Shown: in pieces, positions 8,770-17,161 of the stretch | Position numbering within the stretch: position 1 is the first letter of the stretch | Layout: each line of letters begins with the position of its first letter | DNA from: Colivicinus sp022776215 | Lineage (GTDB): Bacteria > Bacillota_I > Bacilli_A > Erysipelotrichales > Erysipelotrichaceae | Reading direction: 5' to 3' | Assembly: GCA_022776215.1 (NCBI GenBank) | Contig: JALFIR010000003.1 | Coordinates: 1 to 36,389, forward strand | DNA: 36,389 nucleotides | Notes under the pieces: model-generated | What the model was told of the DNA's origin: nothing | Databases searched by the model: none | The model's input: the letters and a program-made list of their open reading frames with translations, nothing else | Position numbers and translations under genes: made by a program

Positions 8770-9043
8770 TAAAAGGCAAATATAACAAAGTGCTAATTAA
8801 ATATAAGGATAGAATTCTTTTTAAATATCTATTTTTTTCATTATTGTTCATCTTGCTAAAAAAATATCCAGAAGAAATAAAAAACAACGGAACACAAAAT
8901 CTAAAAAACCATTCACTATATAAGATATTGACAAATTCATTTGAAAATAGTGGTAAAGAATGGGAGCCAACAATCAAGATAGAACAAACACACTTTAAAA
9001 CATCTAATGAATTGGTTGAAAGAATTTTATTTTCGACGCGCAT
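8762..9043 (-). pseudogene. Acyltransferase-3 (OafA-like), N-terminal part cut off by IS21
   Basis: Starts at ATG 9043 with AAGGGGGA upstream. It encodes the N-terminus of an acyltransferase-3 protein: SLDVLKCVCSILIVGSHSLP holds the family's conserved His (H28) in the first membrane helix, and VPLFFISSGYFF is another family motif. After about residue 93 the frame runs into IS21 sequence and ends with foreign residues at 8657. The C-terminal part is at 5435-6181. As arranged, the enzyme is almost certainly inactive; precise loss of the IS with one repeat copy would restore it. Confidence 0.9.
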
Positions 9044-9283
9044 AGAATCCCCCTTTTTATCAAATATCTCGACATATCATTAATTTATTTATTTTTTTAG
9101 CAATAATAAACATTTAAATTCTTCTTTGTATTCAAAGAATAAAAGCATTTCTATTAAACATTCCATCAAAATACATAGTACCCAATTACATTATTGCAAC
9201 TTGTACGCGATTGTTTTAATGGTATGACTGAAAAAATATATAATATAATATCGTTGATATAATCTTTTTGATTAACTCTATTT

Positions 9284-10858
9284 CTATTCTACATTAGATA
9301 ACTTTACAACAATAATTCCATCGACTAATTTGATACTACCCTTTTCAGGGAATACAGGCATTTCTTTGACTGCTTCGTGTTCCTTTAGTATTTCTATTTC
9401 TGAATCGTCACAAACATTAATGTCATATTGTAGTATATTTTTAAAATATCTTTTATAAGTGCCTTGATATGTAATTTGTGAATTTGAATCAACACCTGTT
9501 ATTTCATCTATCATATGAGTACCAGTGATTTCTTTTTGAACATCAATATTTCCTATAAAAGCGACATAAGTGTTATTATCATACTCATCAATATCCTCGA
9601 TTTTGTAGAGAACTCTTGTCATTGTTGATAAGGTTGAATCTTTCAATATTTCTTTTTTTACATATACAAAATTAGAAGTTTGAACATTGCATATTATGAA
9701 AACTGAAATAGAGATAGCAACAATTCGACTATATCTCTTTATATTTTTTGGGGAAATAACATTTTTAATTAATAGCCAAGATAATAGATAAAATAGCCAA
9801 TAAGAGTAGTGCATTAAGTCGTGAGAGACTGCGCTTCCTATGTAAGATATATCCATACCAATTGGTAAAATTATTACCAAAAGAAGAATTAATAACTTAT
9901 TACTATTTTTAATTTTTCTGCCTGATAAGACGACAACCAAAGAAATAATATCAAGAAATGCTAACGCTACATTAGTAATAGTTCTAACATATAAATGAAA
10001 GTTATAGATATTTGGCATAAAAATACTTTTTGAATATTTCGTAATCGGAGCATAAGTTGGCGCAATAAAAGTCCAAATAACATGTTTATATGCAGTTACA
10101 ATTTTTTTAAATAATGGTTCTTCACTTGCCCACAAATTAGATAAACTATTATAACTATTTTCATCTAGTCCAATCGTGCTAATGCCACAACATGCTTTTA
10201 CCAATATCATGTAAATAATAAAACCAATTGCAATAATCGTTATAGCAAATAGTCCGTCTTTTATAACTTTTAAGTAATGTTTGCCATGTATCAATTCAAT
10301 AATAGAATAAATAATTACCAAAACTATTGTTACGCTTAAATAAGCTTGGTAAAATCCCAACAATGTAGAAATAGATAAAACTGACAATATAAAATCTTTC
10401 CAATTAAATTGTTGACATAATCTCACCCAAAGATATGCGACATATACCGACAAAGCAAGCGCAACCATATCTCCAGCTAAATCATGTGAGTATGTAGCGA
10501 TTGTTGAAGTTAATGTTATATTTGTAACATATACACCGCTAAGAAAAGCCATTTCAAATAGTGATTTAAATTCAAAAATTTCAAAAGTTAAAAATACTGC
10601 AACACTCAACATCATTATCGATACAATTGCAGTAATCCATGGGATGGTCACGTATTCACCCATAAGAAGCCTCAATATCGGTTCAAAAAACCTTCCTAAT
10701 TCAATCTTGTCTTTTGCTGAATCGAATAAGACAAATTCAAATAAGGAATCATGAGATAACATTAAACTTGTAAATGCAAACCCATGTGCAACAATCCACC
10801 AGAAAAGAGTAAAACAAACTGATGCACATATCTTTTTTGTAATGTAATACGTTTTCAT
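9284..10858 (-). CDS. GtrII-type membrane glucosyltransferase
   Basis: A 524-residue polytopic protein with roughly ten membrane segments and a short hydrophilic C-terminal domain (about 400-524). The first outer loop, with HDSLFEFV, DKIELGRFFEPIL and GEYVTIPW, has the pattern of the GtrII family, whose members add glucose to O-antigen or wall polymers from a polyprenyl-phosphate donor at the outer membrane face. GAAGGTTG lies about 5 nt before the ATG. A near-consensus promoter sits at 10877-10905. It lies beside the broken acyltransferase, so this end of the locus appears devoted to glycan modification. Acceptor unknown. Confidence 0.75.
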   Translation of the reverse strand: MKTYYITKKICASVCFTLFWWIVAHGFAFTSLMLSHDSLFEFVLFDSAKDKIELGRFFEPILRLLMGEYVTIPWITAIVSIMMLSVAVFLTFEIFEFKSLFEMAFLSGVYVTNITLTSTIATYSHDLAGDMVALALSVYVAYLWVRLCQQFNWKDFILSVLSISTLLGFYQAYLSVTIVLVIIYSIIELIHGKHYLKVIKDGLFAITIIAIGFIIYMILVKACCGISTIGLDENSYNSLSNLWASEEPLFKKIVTAYKHVIWTFIAPTYAPITKYSKSIFMPNIYNFHLYVRTITNVALAFLDIISLVVVLSGRKIKNSNKLLILLLVIILPIGMDISYIGSAVSHDLMHYSYWLFYLLSWLLIKNVISPKNIKRYSRIVAISISVFIICNVQTSNFVYVKKEILKDSTLSTMTRVLYKIEDIDEYDNNTYVAFIGNIDVQKEITGTHMIDEITGVDSNSQITYQGTYKRYFKNILQYDINVCDDSEIEILKEHEAVKEMPVFPEKGSIKLVDGIIVVKLSNVE

Positions 10859-10876
10859 TAAACAACCTTCTATAGT

Positions 10877-10905
10877 AGATTATTCTTTTCAAAGTACTTT
10901 GTCAA
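10877..10905 (-). promoter_or_regulatory. Sigma-A promoter of the GtrII-like gene with a palindrome in its spacer
   Basis: On the minus strand TTGACA (complement of 10900-10905), a 17-bp spacer and TAATCT (complement of 10877-10882) form a near-consensus promoter. The spacer contains the 10-bp perfect palindrome AAAGTACTTT (10891-10900), which abuts the -35 box and could be an operator half or full site. Confidence 0.75.
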
Positions 10906-10996
10906 TAAAAGCATAACCTTCAAATTGTTGAATTATTAAACTTTCATCTGATTTCATGCGTAATTGCTGATTCCAGATATTGTCATAATGATTTGG

Positions 10997-11005
10997 TGTT
11001 ATAAT
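10997..11005 (+). promoter_or_regulatory. Extended -10 promoter of the small peptide unit
   Basis: TGTTATAAT is an exact extended -10 element (TGn plus TATAAT). The start point would be near 11012, placing the Shine-Dalgarno AAGGAGGA (11013-11020) at the very 5' end of the message. No good -35, as is common for extended -10 promoters. Confidence 0.7.
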
Positions 11006-11026
11006 CTTAATAAAGGAGGAATTTAA

Positions 11027-11188
11027 ATGAAAAAATATTTTAAATTCATCTTTGAAAGGATTATTTTAGACTGATTACTATCAGTATTAACGTCAAAAGC
11101 GTTATTTTGATTAGTAAATAAAGCCTTAATACCTATCAAAGGATGGATGAAAAAATGGATTATCTTTCTAAAAAAGATAGGTAATTAA
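11027..11188 (+). CDS. TGA-interrupted small cationic peptide gene (15 or 53 residues)
   Basis: The ATG at 11027 has an excellent Shine-Dalgarno (AAGGAGGA, 6 nt spacing). Under the standard code it encodes only MKKYFKFIFERIILD before TGA 11072-11074. The same frame stays open through a second TGA (11108-11110) to TAA 11186-11188, with no TAA or TAG on the way. If the TGAs stood for Trp, the product would have 53 residues, four Trp (two from TGG), ten Lys, net charge about +9, and alternate hydrophobic and basic stretches like aureocin-A53-type leaderless bacteriocins. Elsewhere in the window TGA works as a stop, so a decayed gene or a genuine 15-residue peptide are the conservative readings. 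It has its own promoter and terminator. Family not identified. Confidence 0.4.
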
Positions 11189-11195
11189 TCCTAAG

Positions 11196-11233
11196 TACCC
11201 GTATTTAGTTTTATTAAATGCGGGTAGTTTTTA
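11196..11233 (+). terminator. Strong rho-independent terminator of the small peptide unit
   Basis: TACCCGTATTTA (11196-11207) and TAAATGCGGGTA (11215-11226) pair over 12 bp with one T-G wobble and a 7-nt loop, followed by GTTTTTA. It lies 8 nt after the TAA of the extended frame and about 120 nt after the first TGA, so it fits the longer frame better. Confidence 0.85.
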
Positions 11234-11460
11234 CTTTAATAGTCTTAGCTTAAATTAAAATAACGAACAAACGCTTTATAAATTAAGACTAAAAAATGAT
11301 GGTTAATATAAGTAGTATTCTGATTTGCTGAATATTTTTGTCTAAATGTTTCAAACTTTTTGCTTGCTTAGCATAACTTGATTTCGGAATTAAGCATCGC
11401 TCAATCCGTGCAGCAGTTCCCGTACATGTTGGTTAAAAGTTTTGCTTTTATTAATAATTA
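11234..11460. other. Non-coding gap with an inverted repeat and a GC-richer patch
   Basis: No gene is supported here. TAGTCTTA (11240-11247) and TAAGACTA (11284-11291) form an inverted repeat with a 36-nt loop and no T-run after it. At about 11384-11432 a patch around ATCGCTCAATCCGTGCAGCA is clearly GC-richer than its surroundings. It could be the relic of a deleted gene or element. Confidence 0.35.
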
Positions 11461-12039
11461 TTGCTTAACTTCAGAACTTGTTTCACTCACCTTTTCCTTG
11501 TAAGAAAACGGCATACAAATTGTTTGTTATTTTATTTTAATAAACGCCTCAATGTTACAGAACCCAAGAGTCCTCTTAAATTAAATGAGAAAAGTTCACT
11601 GATGAAAGTATTCTTATCTGATGTAGGCATATTAACAACTATTTACGGCAAAAATAGCAAATTGATGATTCTTAATAATGATAAAGACATTAACGCAGGA
11701 TCCATTTACGAGAATGTTGTAGCTCAAGAACTTACAAATAAAGGAATTGATTTATATTATTACAACAGTAAAAAGTATGGTGAAATTGATTTTCTTTATG
11801 AAAATGAAAAAGGTGTTGTGCTAGTAGAAGTTAAAAACGGTAAAGGATACCAGAGGCATTCTGCCATCAATAATATCAAAGAAGTATATAAAGATAATGT
11901 TTCTAAATCTATTGCTTTTTCTAAAGAAAATATTACATATGAAAATGGTATCTTGTATCTACCTTTATATATGTTGATGTTTGTTGAGGAAGAAAAAGAA
12001 TGCCCTATTGATGTGGATATAAACAAATATAAATTTTAA
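11461..12039 (+). pseudogene. 3' remnant of an AAA-14/DUF4143 ATPase gene
   Basis: From about NVTEPKSPLKLNEKSSLMKVFLSDVGIL onward the sequence matches the C-terminal DUF4143 region of the common two-domain ATPases, including the GSIYENVVAQEL and nuclease-like EIDFL...VLVEVK stretches (a PD-(D/E)xK-like core). The whole N-terminal AAA domain of some 200 residues with Walker motifs is missing. The first 40 or so codons (11461 to about 11560) look like unrelated sequence read through, and there is no ribosome site at 11461. Hence a 5'-deleted pseudogene. It ends 25 nt before the next gene. Confidence 0.75.
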
Positions 12040-12064
12040 AATATAGAAGGGATATATTTAACAT

Positions 12065-13570
12065 ATGGCTAAATTTAAAAATTTTGTGATTAGCTTTCTA
12101 TCGATATTATTTTTATTAATTTTTTCTTTCTTGTTTGTTTTATCTATATTTACAACGGGATTAAACAAAACATATGAAAAAGAAATTCCTGTGCTTGTTA
12201 ATGATAATGTTTTTATAAACATATTATTAATAGCTTTAACGATTATTGTATTTTACATATTATATAAACTTGTAAAGAAATATATTGATAGAAATGTATT
12301 GTTGTTGGTGTGTGTTATTGTGTGTGTTGGATTTTCTATTTTGTGGGTACTTTCTTCTAATGAAGAGCCAATAGCTGATCAAACTGCAGTATGTTTGTTT
12401 GCACATTACTTTAACGAATATAATTACTTTGGTTTAAATAGAGGTGAATATGTAGGTATCTATCAACAACAACTAGGTTTGATTCATGTTATCCAGCTAG
12501 TTTTCGAATTTTTTGGTGACAGCAATCATACAGCTTTCCAATTAATGAACACACTATTTATTGGTTTATTTGTTGTATCAAATGATATGATTATTAGAAA
12601 TTCGCATCTTAAATATAAAGATGATGCTGAAATATTTTACCTATTATTAGCAATGGGGTTTGTTCCTTTGTTTATATATAGTGATTTTGTATATGGTGAT
12701 GTAATGTCTATAGGTTGTATTTCATTCTGTTTATGGATGTTAATCTCTTTCATAAATGATGCAAAAGTATATAAATTATTATTAGCTATTTTTAGTGGTT
12801 TCTTATCTAGTTATGTGAGATTGAATTCAATTATCTTTATAATCGCTGCTATTTTGGTTTTACTTGTAAGTATTATTACAGAATTTAATAAGAAAAAATT
12901 ATTCGCATTACTAGGTGTGATATTAGCTGGAATAATGGCTTTAAAGATCCCTGAAATGGTATATGGAATCTATATTCCAGAAGACAGCTATTCTATGCCA
13001 CCAACGCTTCATATTTCAATGGGCATGCAAGGTGATGCTGGATGGTATAACGACTATAATATTATTACTTACCAATCAACAAATTATGATCCAATTGAGG
13101 CAAATAATTGGGCTAAAGAAGATATTGATAATAGACTTGGTGAATTTAAAAAGAATCCAAGTACGGCATTAAACTTTTATTACAATAAAATCAATCTTCA
13201 GTGGAATTCACCAATGTTCCAAGCTTTTGTTATGAATCAAAGCTTTAAAGGTAACACGGGTAGAATAGCCACAACTATATATAAAGGCAGTGTTAATAAG
13301 ATTTTAAATGTTGTGGTTAACTGCCATCAAATGTTTGTTTACTTAATGTGTGTTGTGTTCTCAATTAATATCTTTAAAGATAGAGAAAATATAAAAATGG
13401 AAGAATTGATATTCGTTGTGTTTGTGATAGGAGGCTTTTTCTTTAGCATCCTATGGGAAGCAAAAACAAGATACATTCTTCCATATTATTCAGTTTTATT
13501 GATTGAAGCTGCTTTCGGTTTCTCTTATTTAAAGAATAAATTATTCGCTAACAGATATCTTTTTAACTAA
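12065..13570 (+). CDS. GT-C type membrane glycosyltransferase (PMT/ArnT-like)
   Basis: 501 residues with about 11 membrane helices. The first large outer loop (about 98-140) holds acidic residues and an ADQTAVCLFAHYF motif resembling the metal-binding Asp loop of GT39/GT83-like enzymes. A second hydrophilic region (about 310-390, SYSMPPTLHISMGMQGDAGWYN) probably faces outside. Such enzymes transfer a sugar from a polyprenyl-phosphate donor to an exported acceptor. The start is supported by GAAGGGA upstream. Its 3' end overlaps the convergent O-antigen ligase gene by 30 bp. It opens the main polysaccharide block. Substrate unknown. Confidence 0.65.
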   Translation: MAKFKNFVISFLSILFLLIFSFLFVLSIFTTGLNKTYEKEIPVLVNDNVFINILLIALTIIVFYILYKLVKKYIDRNVLLLVCVIVCVGFSILWVLSSNEEPIADQTAVCLFAHYFNEYNYFGLNRGEYVGIYQQQLGLIHVIQLVFEFFGDSNHTAFQLMNTLFIGLFVVSNDMIIRNSHLKYKDDAEIFYLLLAMGFVPLFIYSDFVYGDVMSIGCISFCLWMLISFINDAKVYKLLLAIFSGFLSSYVRLNSIIFIIAAILVLLVSIITEFNKKKLFALLGVILAGIMALKIPEMVYGIYIPEDSYSMPPTLHISMGMQGDAGWYNDYNIITYQSTNYDPIEANNWAKEDIDNRLGEFKKNPSTALNFYYNKINLQWNSPMFQAFVMNQSFKGNTGRIATTIYKGSVNKILNVVVNCHQMFVYLMCVVFSINIFKDRENIKMEELIFVVFVIGGFFFSILWEAKTRYILPYYSVLLIEAAFGFSYLKNKLFANRYLFN

Positions 13571-15094
13571 GAAACCTAAACAGAAACTTATAAATAATGT
13601 AGTAGTTAATTCATCGAAAGTATGGCCACTTACATAAGAGCTTACATAACCCAAACATAGGGACATCAAAGTGATTATGTTAAGATAAGTCCACTTTCCT
13701 TTTTTATAACCAAATAGCATTCTAATACCACAATAAGCTAACAAAATAATCCAAGCGCCCATTAAAAGTACTACACCAATTGGACCATAGCTGTAATATT
13801 GTTGAACAAAATCTCTTTCAATAAGAATGCCACCTCTCATAAAAGTACCATAACCAAAACCAGTTAACTTTTGAGGTGTAGTCAATTCTTCCCATTTATA
13901 CTTAGTAAAGATTGTTTCAATTTGTCTACCATTAACTCTTTCTTCTAAGTCATAATCAAAAATCAGATCTACCCAGAATTGTGGATCATGTTCATAACTA
14001 TACCAGGTTGTATAGTAAACAGGTGGGGTTACGTTCATCAAGAATTGATAATCTTCAAACATAAACACATAGAAATCACGCCAAGAAGTACTCCATTTAA
14101 CAAGTTTATCCGCATCTTTTAATAGATCCTTGCCTTCAGTTCTTTGTTTCTCATCACCCTTAATAAAAACATAATCATCTGCATCAATTAATTGATTTTG
14201 ATAAGCAGGGCCATAAGGAATAATATAAACAGATATTCCTGTCATTACTAATAAGAATACTAGATAGATGATTTGTAGTTTTTCTTTTTTTAACAACATT
14301 AATAGAACGTAAATAAGTAGCATAGCCACAGGTATTAATGCACTGCAATAAGTAGCCAATCTAGTTGATAAGATAATCATAGCTAAACTATGAATAAGGA
14401 TTAATAATCCAATTAAAGTCTTCTTAATTTTATTCTTTTCTTTATAGAAGAAATAATAAAGGAAGGGTAAAACCATCAACATTAAAATACCAATAGTGTT
14501 TCCTTCTTCAAAGAAGAACTTAGTCGCATATCTTCTTGGATGGTGCCAGAATCTTGTATATGGTAAAGAAAACCATGTCAAGAAGTTATCGATTGTGTAG
14601 CCGACATATGTAGATTTACCAAATACGAATAAATTGGAAATAAAGATAGGCAAGGCGGTTACACACGATAAACATATGGTTACTCTTTTTACAATTTTTT
14701 CACCGATTTCAGTCAAATTAAATACGTACACATAAACCAAAGGTATTAATAAAGTTAATGTGTAGATAATTTCATCTTTAATATTGAAATAAAAGTTATC
14801 AGTTAAATGAATACTTCCTTGAATAATATTGGCGTTTCTACAGTGTAGTAAGAAGTAAATACCAAATACTATTGCGTAGATTCCAAATAAGATTCCAACT
14901 TTTTTCTTGTTTTTTTCATTGAACCAAAAAGCAAGAATTACTAGTAATGGTAATACTAGAAAATCTATTATTGTGGTTAATCTAGGAATAGGAAGTTTAT
15001 CACCAATAAGATAATCTAATTCAATTATTGGATGTAGGGCAACAATTACAAATACAAGTGTAAATATATTCTCGTTTTTAAATAGCTTTTTCAT
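13541..15094 (-). CDS. O-antigen ligase/polymerase family membrane protein
   Basis: 517 residues with about 11 membrane helices and a large periplasm-type loop near residues 275-430. That loop, STRLATYCSALIPV before it and FGYGTFMRGGILIERD after it fit the Wzy_C/WaaL family, which polymerises repeat units or ligates the finished chain to its acceptor. It is encoded against its neighbours, overlaps the 3' end of the GT-C gene by 30 bp, and diverges from the gene at 15149. The start is ATG 15094 with no Shine-Dalgarno; an extended -10 lies 7 nt upstream. Polymerase and ligase cannot be told apart from sequence alone. Confidence 0.8.
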   Translation of the reverse strand: MKKLFKNENIFTLVFVIVALHPIIELDYLIGDKLPIPRLTTIIDFLVLPLLVILAFWFNEKNKKKVGILFGIYAIVFGIYFLLHCRNANIIQGSIHLTDNFYFNIKDEIIYTLTLLIPLVYVYVFNLTEIGEKIVKRVTICLSCVTALPIFISNLFVFGKSTYVGYTIDNFLTWFSLPYTRFWHHPRRYATKFFFEEGNTIGILMLMVLPFLYYFFYKEKNKIKKTLIGLLILIHSLAMIILSTRLATYCSALIPVAMLLIYVLLMLLKKEKLQIIYLVFLLVMTGISVYIIPYGPAYQNQLIDADDYVFIKGDEKQRTEGKDLLKDADKLVKWSTSWRDFYVFMFEDYQFLMNVTPPVYYTTWYSYEHDPQFWVDLIFDYDLEERVNGRQIETIFTKYKWEELTTPQKLTGFGYGTFMRGGILIERDFVQQYYSYGPIGVVLLMGAWIILLAYCGIRMLFGYKKGKWTYLNIITLMSLCLGYVSSYVSGHTFDELTTTLFISFCLGFLVKKISVSE

Positions 15095-15101
15095 CTAATG
15101 A

Positions 15102-15110
15102 ATTATACCA
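15102..15110 (-). promoter_or_regulatory. Extended -10 for a leaderless O-antigen ligase mRNA
   Basis: On the minus strand TGGTATAAT (complement of 15102-15110) is an exact extended -10. TATAAT ends 7 nt before the ATG at 15094, so the expected start point is at or next to the A of the start codon. There is no ribosome site. Confidence 0.65.
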
Positions 15111-15133
15111 TTCGAAAAAGGCATTTAGCCCTG

Positions 15134-15142
15134 TGCTATACT
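15134..15142 (+). promoter_or_regulatory. Extended -10 for a leaderless GT-C gene mRNA
   Basis: TGCTATACT (TGn plus TATACT, 15134-15142) lies 6 nt before ATG 15149, predicting a start point at the ATG itself. Together with the opposite box at 15102-15110 it makes a compact divergent promoter region of 54 bp. Confidence 0.6.
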
Positions 15143-15148
15143 AAATTC

Positions 15149-17161
15149 ATGAAATACTTTATATTATTTATCCCTTTATTTTTTTATTTTGAGCTTTTGG
15201 GTAGAGCAATATTATTAAAATTTAATAGAAAACCATTTGATATATCTTTTTCAATAGGTATGGTATTTACGATGGCTATACTCTATGTTATTGGTTGGCC
15301 AATATCATCATTAGACATGCCGTCTATTTATTATGTGATTTTATTATGTAGTTATTTTTTAATTTCTTTATTTTTTATTATTAAAAATATTAAAAAAATG
15401 GATTATTCATTTGATTATAGATACTTAATTGTATTTCTAATTCTATTAGCTTTTGAAATATTTGAATCATACAATAGGACACTAGCTGATCCACATGGCT
15501 ATGATATTGTATTCTATGTTAATTATATTGGTTATAACGTGGATACTACTGCATTAAATTCAGTACAACCTTTGTTTGGTACTTTTCCTAACACCCATCC
15601 ACAAGCAATCACTTATGTGTTTCAATCATATAATTATTTCATTTCTTCATATATTTATATTGCACAAAAATTATTTGGAATATTACATGTTAGCTTAGAT
15701 TTCCTTCCATCTTATGTCTGGACATTCCAAATCTTGCTACACTGTATGTTTATTTCGGTTTCTTTATCTTCAATAAAAGAATTGAAGATAAAGAATAAAA
15801 TAATGCAAATATCTTTTGTTGTGTTGTTAGTGTTGTTTTTGAACAACCTTTATTACAATAATTCCTTTGGTTTCTTGGGCAACTCTTATAGAATGAGCGT
15901 TCATGCACTAGCAAGCATTTTCTTATTTAGATATTTTGATTCGAAAAAACATAATGATTTATTTATATTCTTAACATGTATGCTAGGTTTGTGTGGTTTT
16001 TCTTCAACAGGAACCTTTGCATTTGTCTTTGTTTTATTTGGTTTGTTCTTTTATCTATATGATAAAGAAGTTAATCTTATTAAGTATTATGCATTATTCC
16101 TATTTATGCCAGTGTTAAATATCTTATGTGTTCAATTAGGCATTAAATGGTATGTAATAGTTTTTACTTTGTTAGTGTTTATAATCTTGTACTTCTTGAA
16201 TGATTGGATTTTAAAGATTTATAAGAATAAATATATTCGTTATGGAACTATTTCATTAGTTGCCCTATTCCTAATTGTGATGTCTGTTAGAATTACACAC
16301 AACTTATTTGACTTTTATGGATTCACTTATAATTATTCAGAAAGACAAGATATGTCTTGGGATTATTTTGATTTCTATAATTATAGACATTGGATTTTCA
16401 ATCCTATTGTATTAATACCATTGTTTTATCATTTGTTTAAGAATAGAAAACACCCATTCTCTATTGTGTGTATTGTATTGATATTGTCTGTATTTAATCC
16501 ATTTGGTGCTACTTATATGAATATAATCAATTGGGTATACTATAGAACCTACGATATTATTATTAATCAATTTACACTAGTTTACTTTATTAATTATTTA
16601 TATGAAAACATTAGTAAAAAACAGATTGTTTCATATATTTTACTAGCTGCTTCAATTGTTCTAGCGGTAACTCAAATTCCACAATATTATCATGAATCAT
16701 TTAAACCTAGTGATGATTATAACTATATTTATAAGATTGATAATAGTGAACTTGAGATGATTAATAATGTTCGTAATCTTATTAAAGATAAGGGGATCGA
16801 AAGACCTAGAATTATTAATTCAACTTTCTTTATGAATTCGTTTATTAAAAATGGTGAGTATCTGATTGGTAAAGAAATTAAGTATGATTATGCTGCCTAC
16901 AATGATTTAACATATGATTTATATTTAATCTTCTATCCACCTAATGGCTGGGATAACTTTAGACCAACAGATCCACCCAAATATGATGAGGTTATTGAAT
17001 TATTAAAACAATCCGACTTTGATATCGTTATTGTCGATAATGGATTGTTTATAGATTATAAAGGTGAATATATGCCATTGGCTGAAGCTGTGTGTAGTGA
17101 TGGAACTTATACAAAATCAGAATATTCAACAGCTAAATATGCGGTTATTTATTTACACTAA
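15149..17161 (+). CDS. Large GT-C-like membrane protein, paralog A
   Basis: I choose ATG 15149 (MKYFILFIPLFFYFELLGRA) over the upstream in-frame ATG at 15098, because the latter would precede the promoter. This gives 670 residues with a dozen or more membrane helices and a soluble C-terminal region of about 130 residues. It shares order and motifs with the protein at 17145-19187: FELLGRA/YELLGQA at the N-terminus, DPHGYDIVFYVNYI/DLNGFDTTYYLNLM in the first outer loop, ITHNLFDFYGF/ITHNVFDLSGFF, YYHESFKPSDDYN/YYHESYIPSKDYN and a final VDYVVVD-type strand. The acidic first loop suggests a GT-C glycosyltransferase. It may belong to an uncharacterised DUF family (DUF6077-like?), which I cannot confirm. 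Its 3' end overlaps its paralog by 17 bp. Confidence 0.65.
   Translation: MKYFILFIPLFFYFELLGRAILLKFNRKPFDISFSIGMVFTMAILYVIGWPISSLDMPSIYYVILLCSYFLISLFFIIKNIKKMDYSFDYRYLIVFLILLAFEIFESYNRTLADPHGYDIVFYVNYIGYNVDTTALNSVQPLFGTFPNTHPQAITYVFQSYNYFISSYIYIAQKLFGILHVSLDFLPSYVWTFQILLHCMFISVSLSSIKELKIKNKIMQISFVVLLVLFLNNLYYNNSFGFLGNSYRMSVHALASIFLFRYFDSKKHNDLFIFLTCMLGLCGFSSTGTFAFVFVLFGLFFYLYDKEVNLIKYYALFLFMPVLNILCVQLGIKWYVIVFTLLVFIILYFLNDWILKIYKNKYIRYGTISLVALFLIVMSVRITHNLFDFYGFTYNYSERQDMSWDYFDFYNYRHWIFNPIVLIPLFYHLFKNRKHPFSIVCIVLILSVFNPFGATYMNIINWVYYRTYDIIINQFTLVYFINYLYENISKKQIVSYILLAASIVLAVTQIPQYYHESFKPSDDYNYIYKIDNSELEMINNVRNLIKDKGIERPRIINSTFFMNSFIKNGEYLIGKEIKYDYAAYNDLTYDLYLIFYPPNGWDNFRPTDPPKYDEVIELLKQSDFDIVIVDNGLFIDYKGEYMPLAEAVCSDGTYTKSEYSTAKYAVIYLH

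Noticed and set aside
8657..9043. 128-residue minus-strand protein as an independent gene
   Set aside because: Its last 34 or so residues are translated IS21 terminal sequence; the true gene continues at 6181.
8691..9083. 130-codon plus-strand frame across the IS end and acyltransferase start
   Set aside because: It lies antisense to the recognisable acyltransferase N-terminus, crosses the IS boundary, and has no family resemblance or ribosome site.
9115..9150. Short TTCTTTG/CAAAGAA hairpin between the acyltransferase and GtrII-like genes
   Set aside because: A 7-bp AT-rich stem without a convincing T-run on the strand of the upstream gene; too weak to call a terminator.
11240..11291. 8-bp inverted repeat as a terminator
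   Set aside because: The loop is 36 nt and no T-run follows on either strand.
15098..15148. Upstream ATG at 15098 as the start of the GT-C gene
   Set aside because: Its 17 extra codons would cover the promoter box, lack a ribosome site, and are not hydrophobic like the expected N-terminal helix that begins at 15149.
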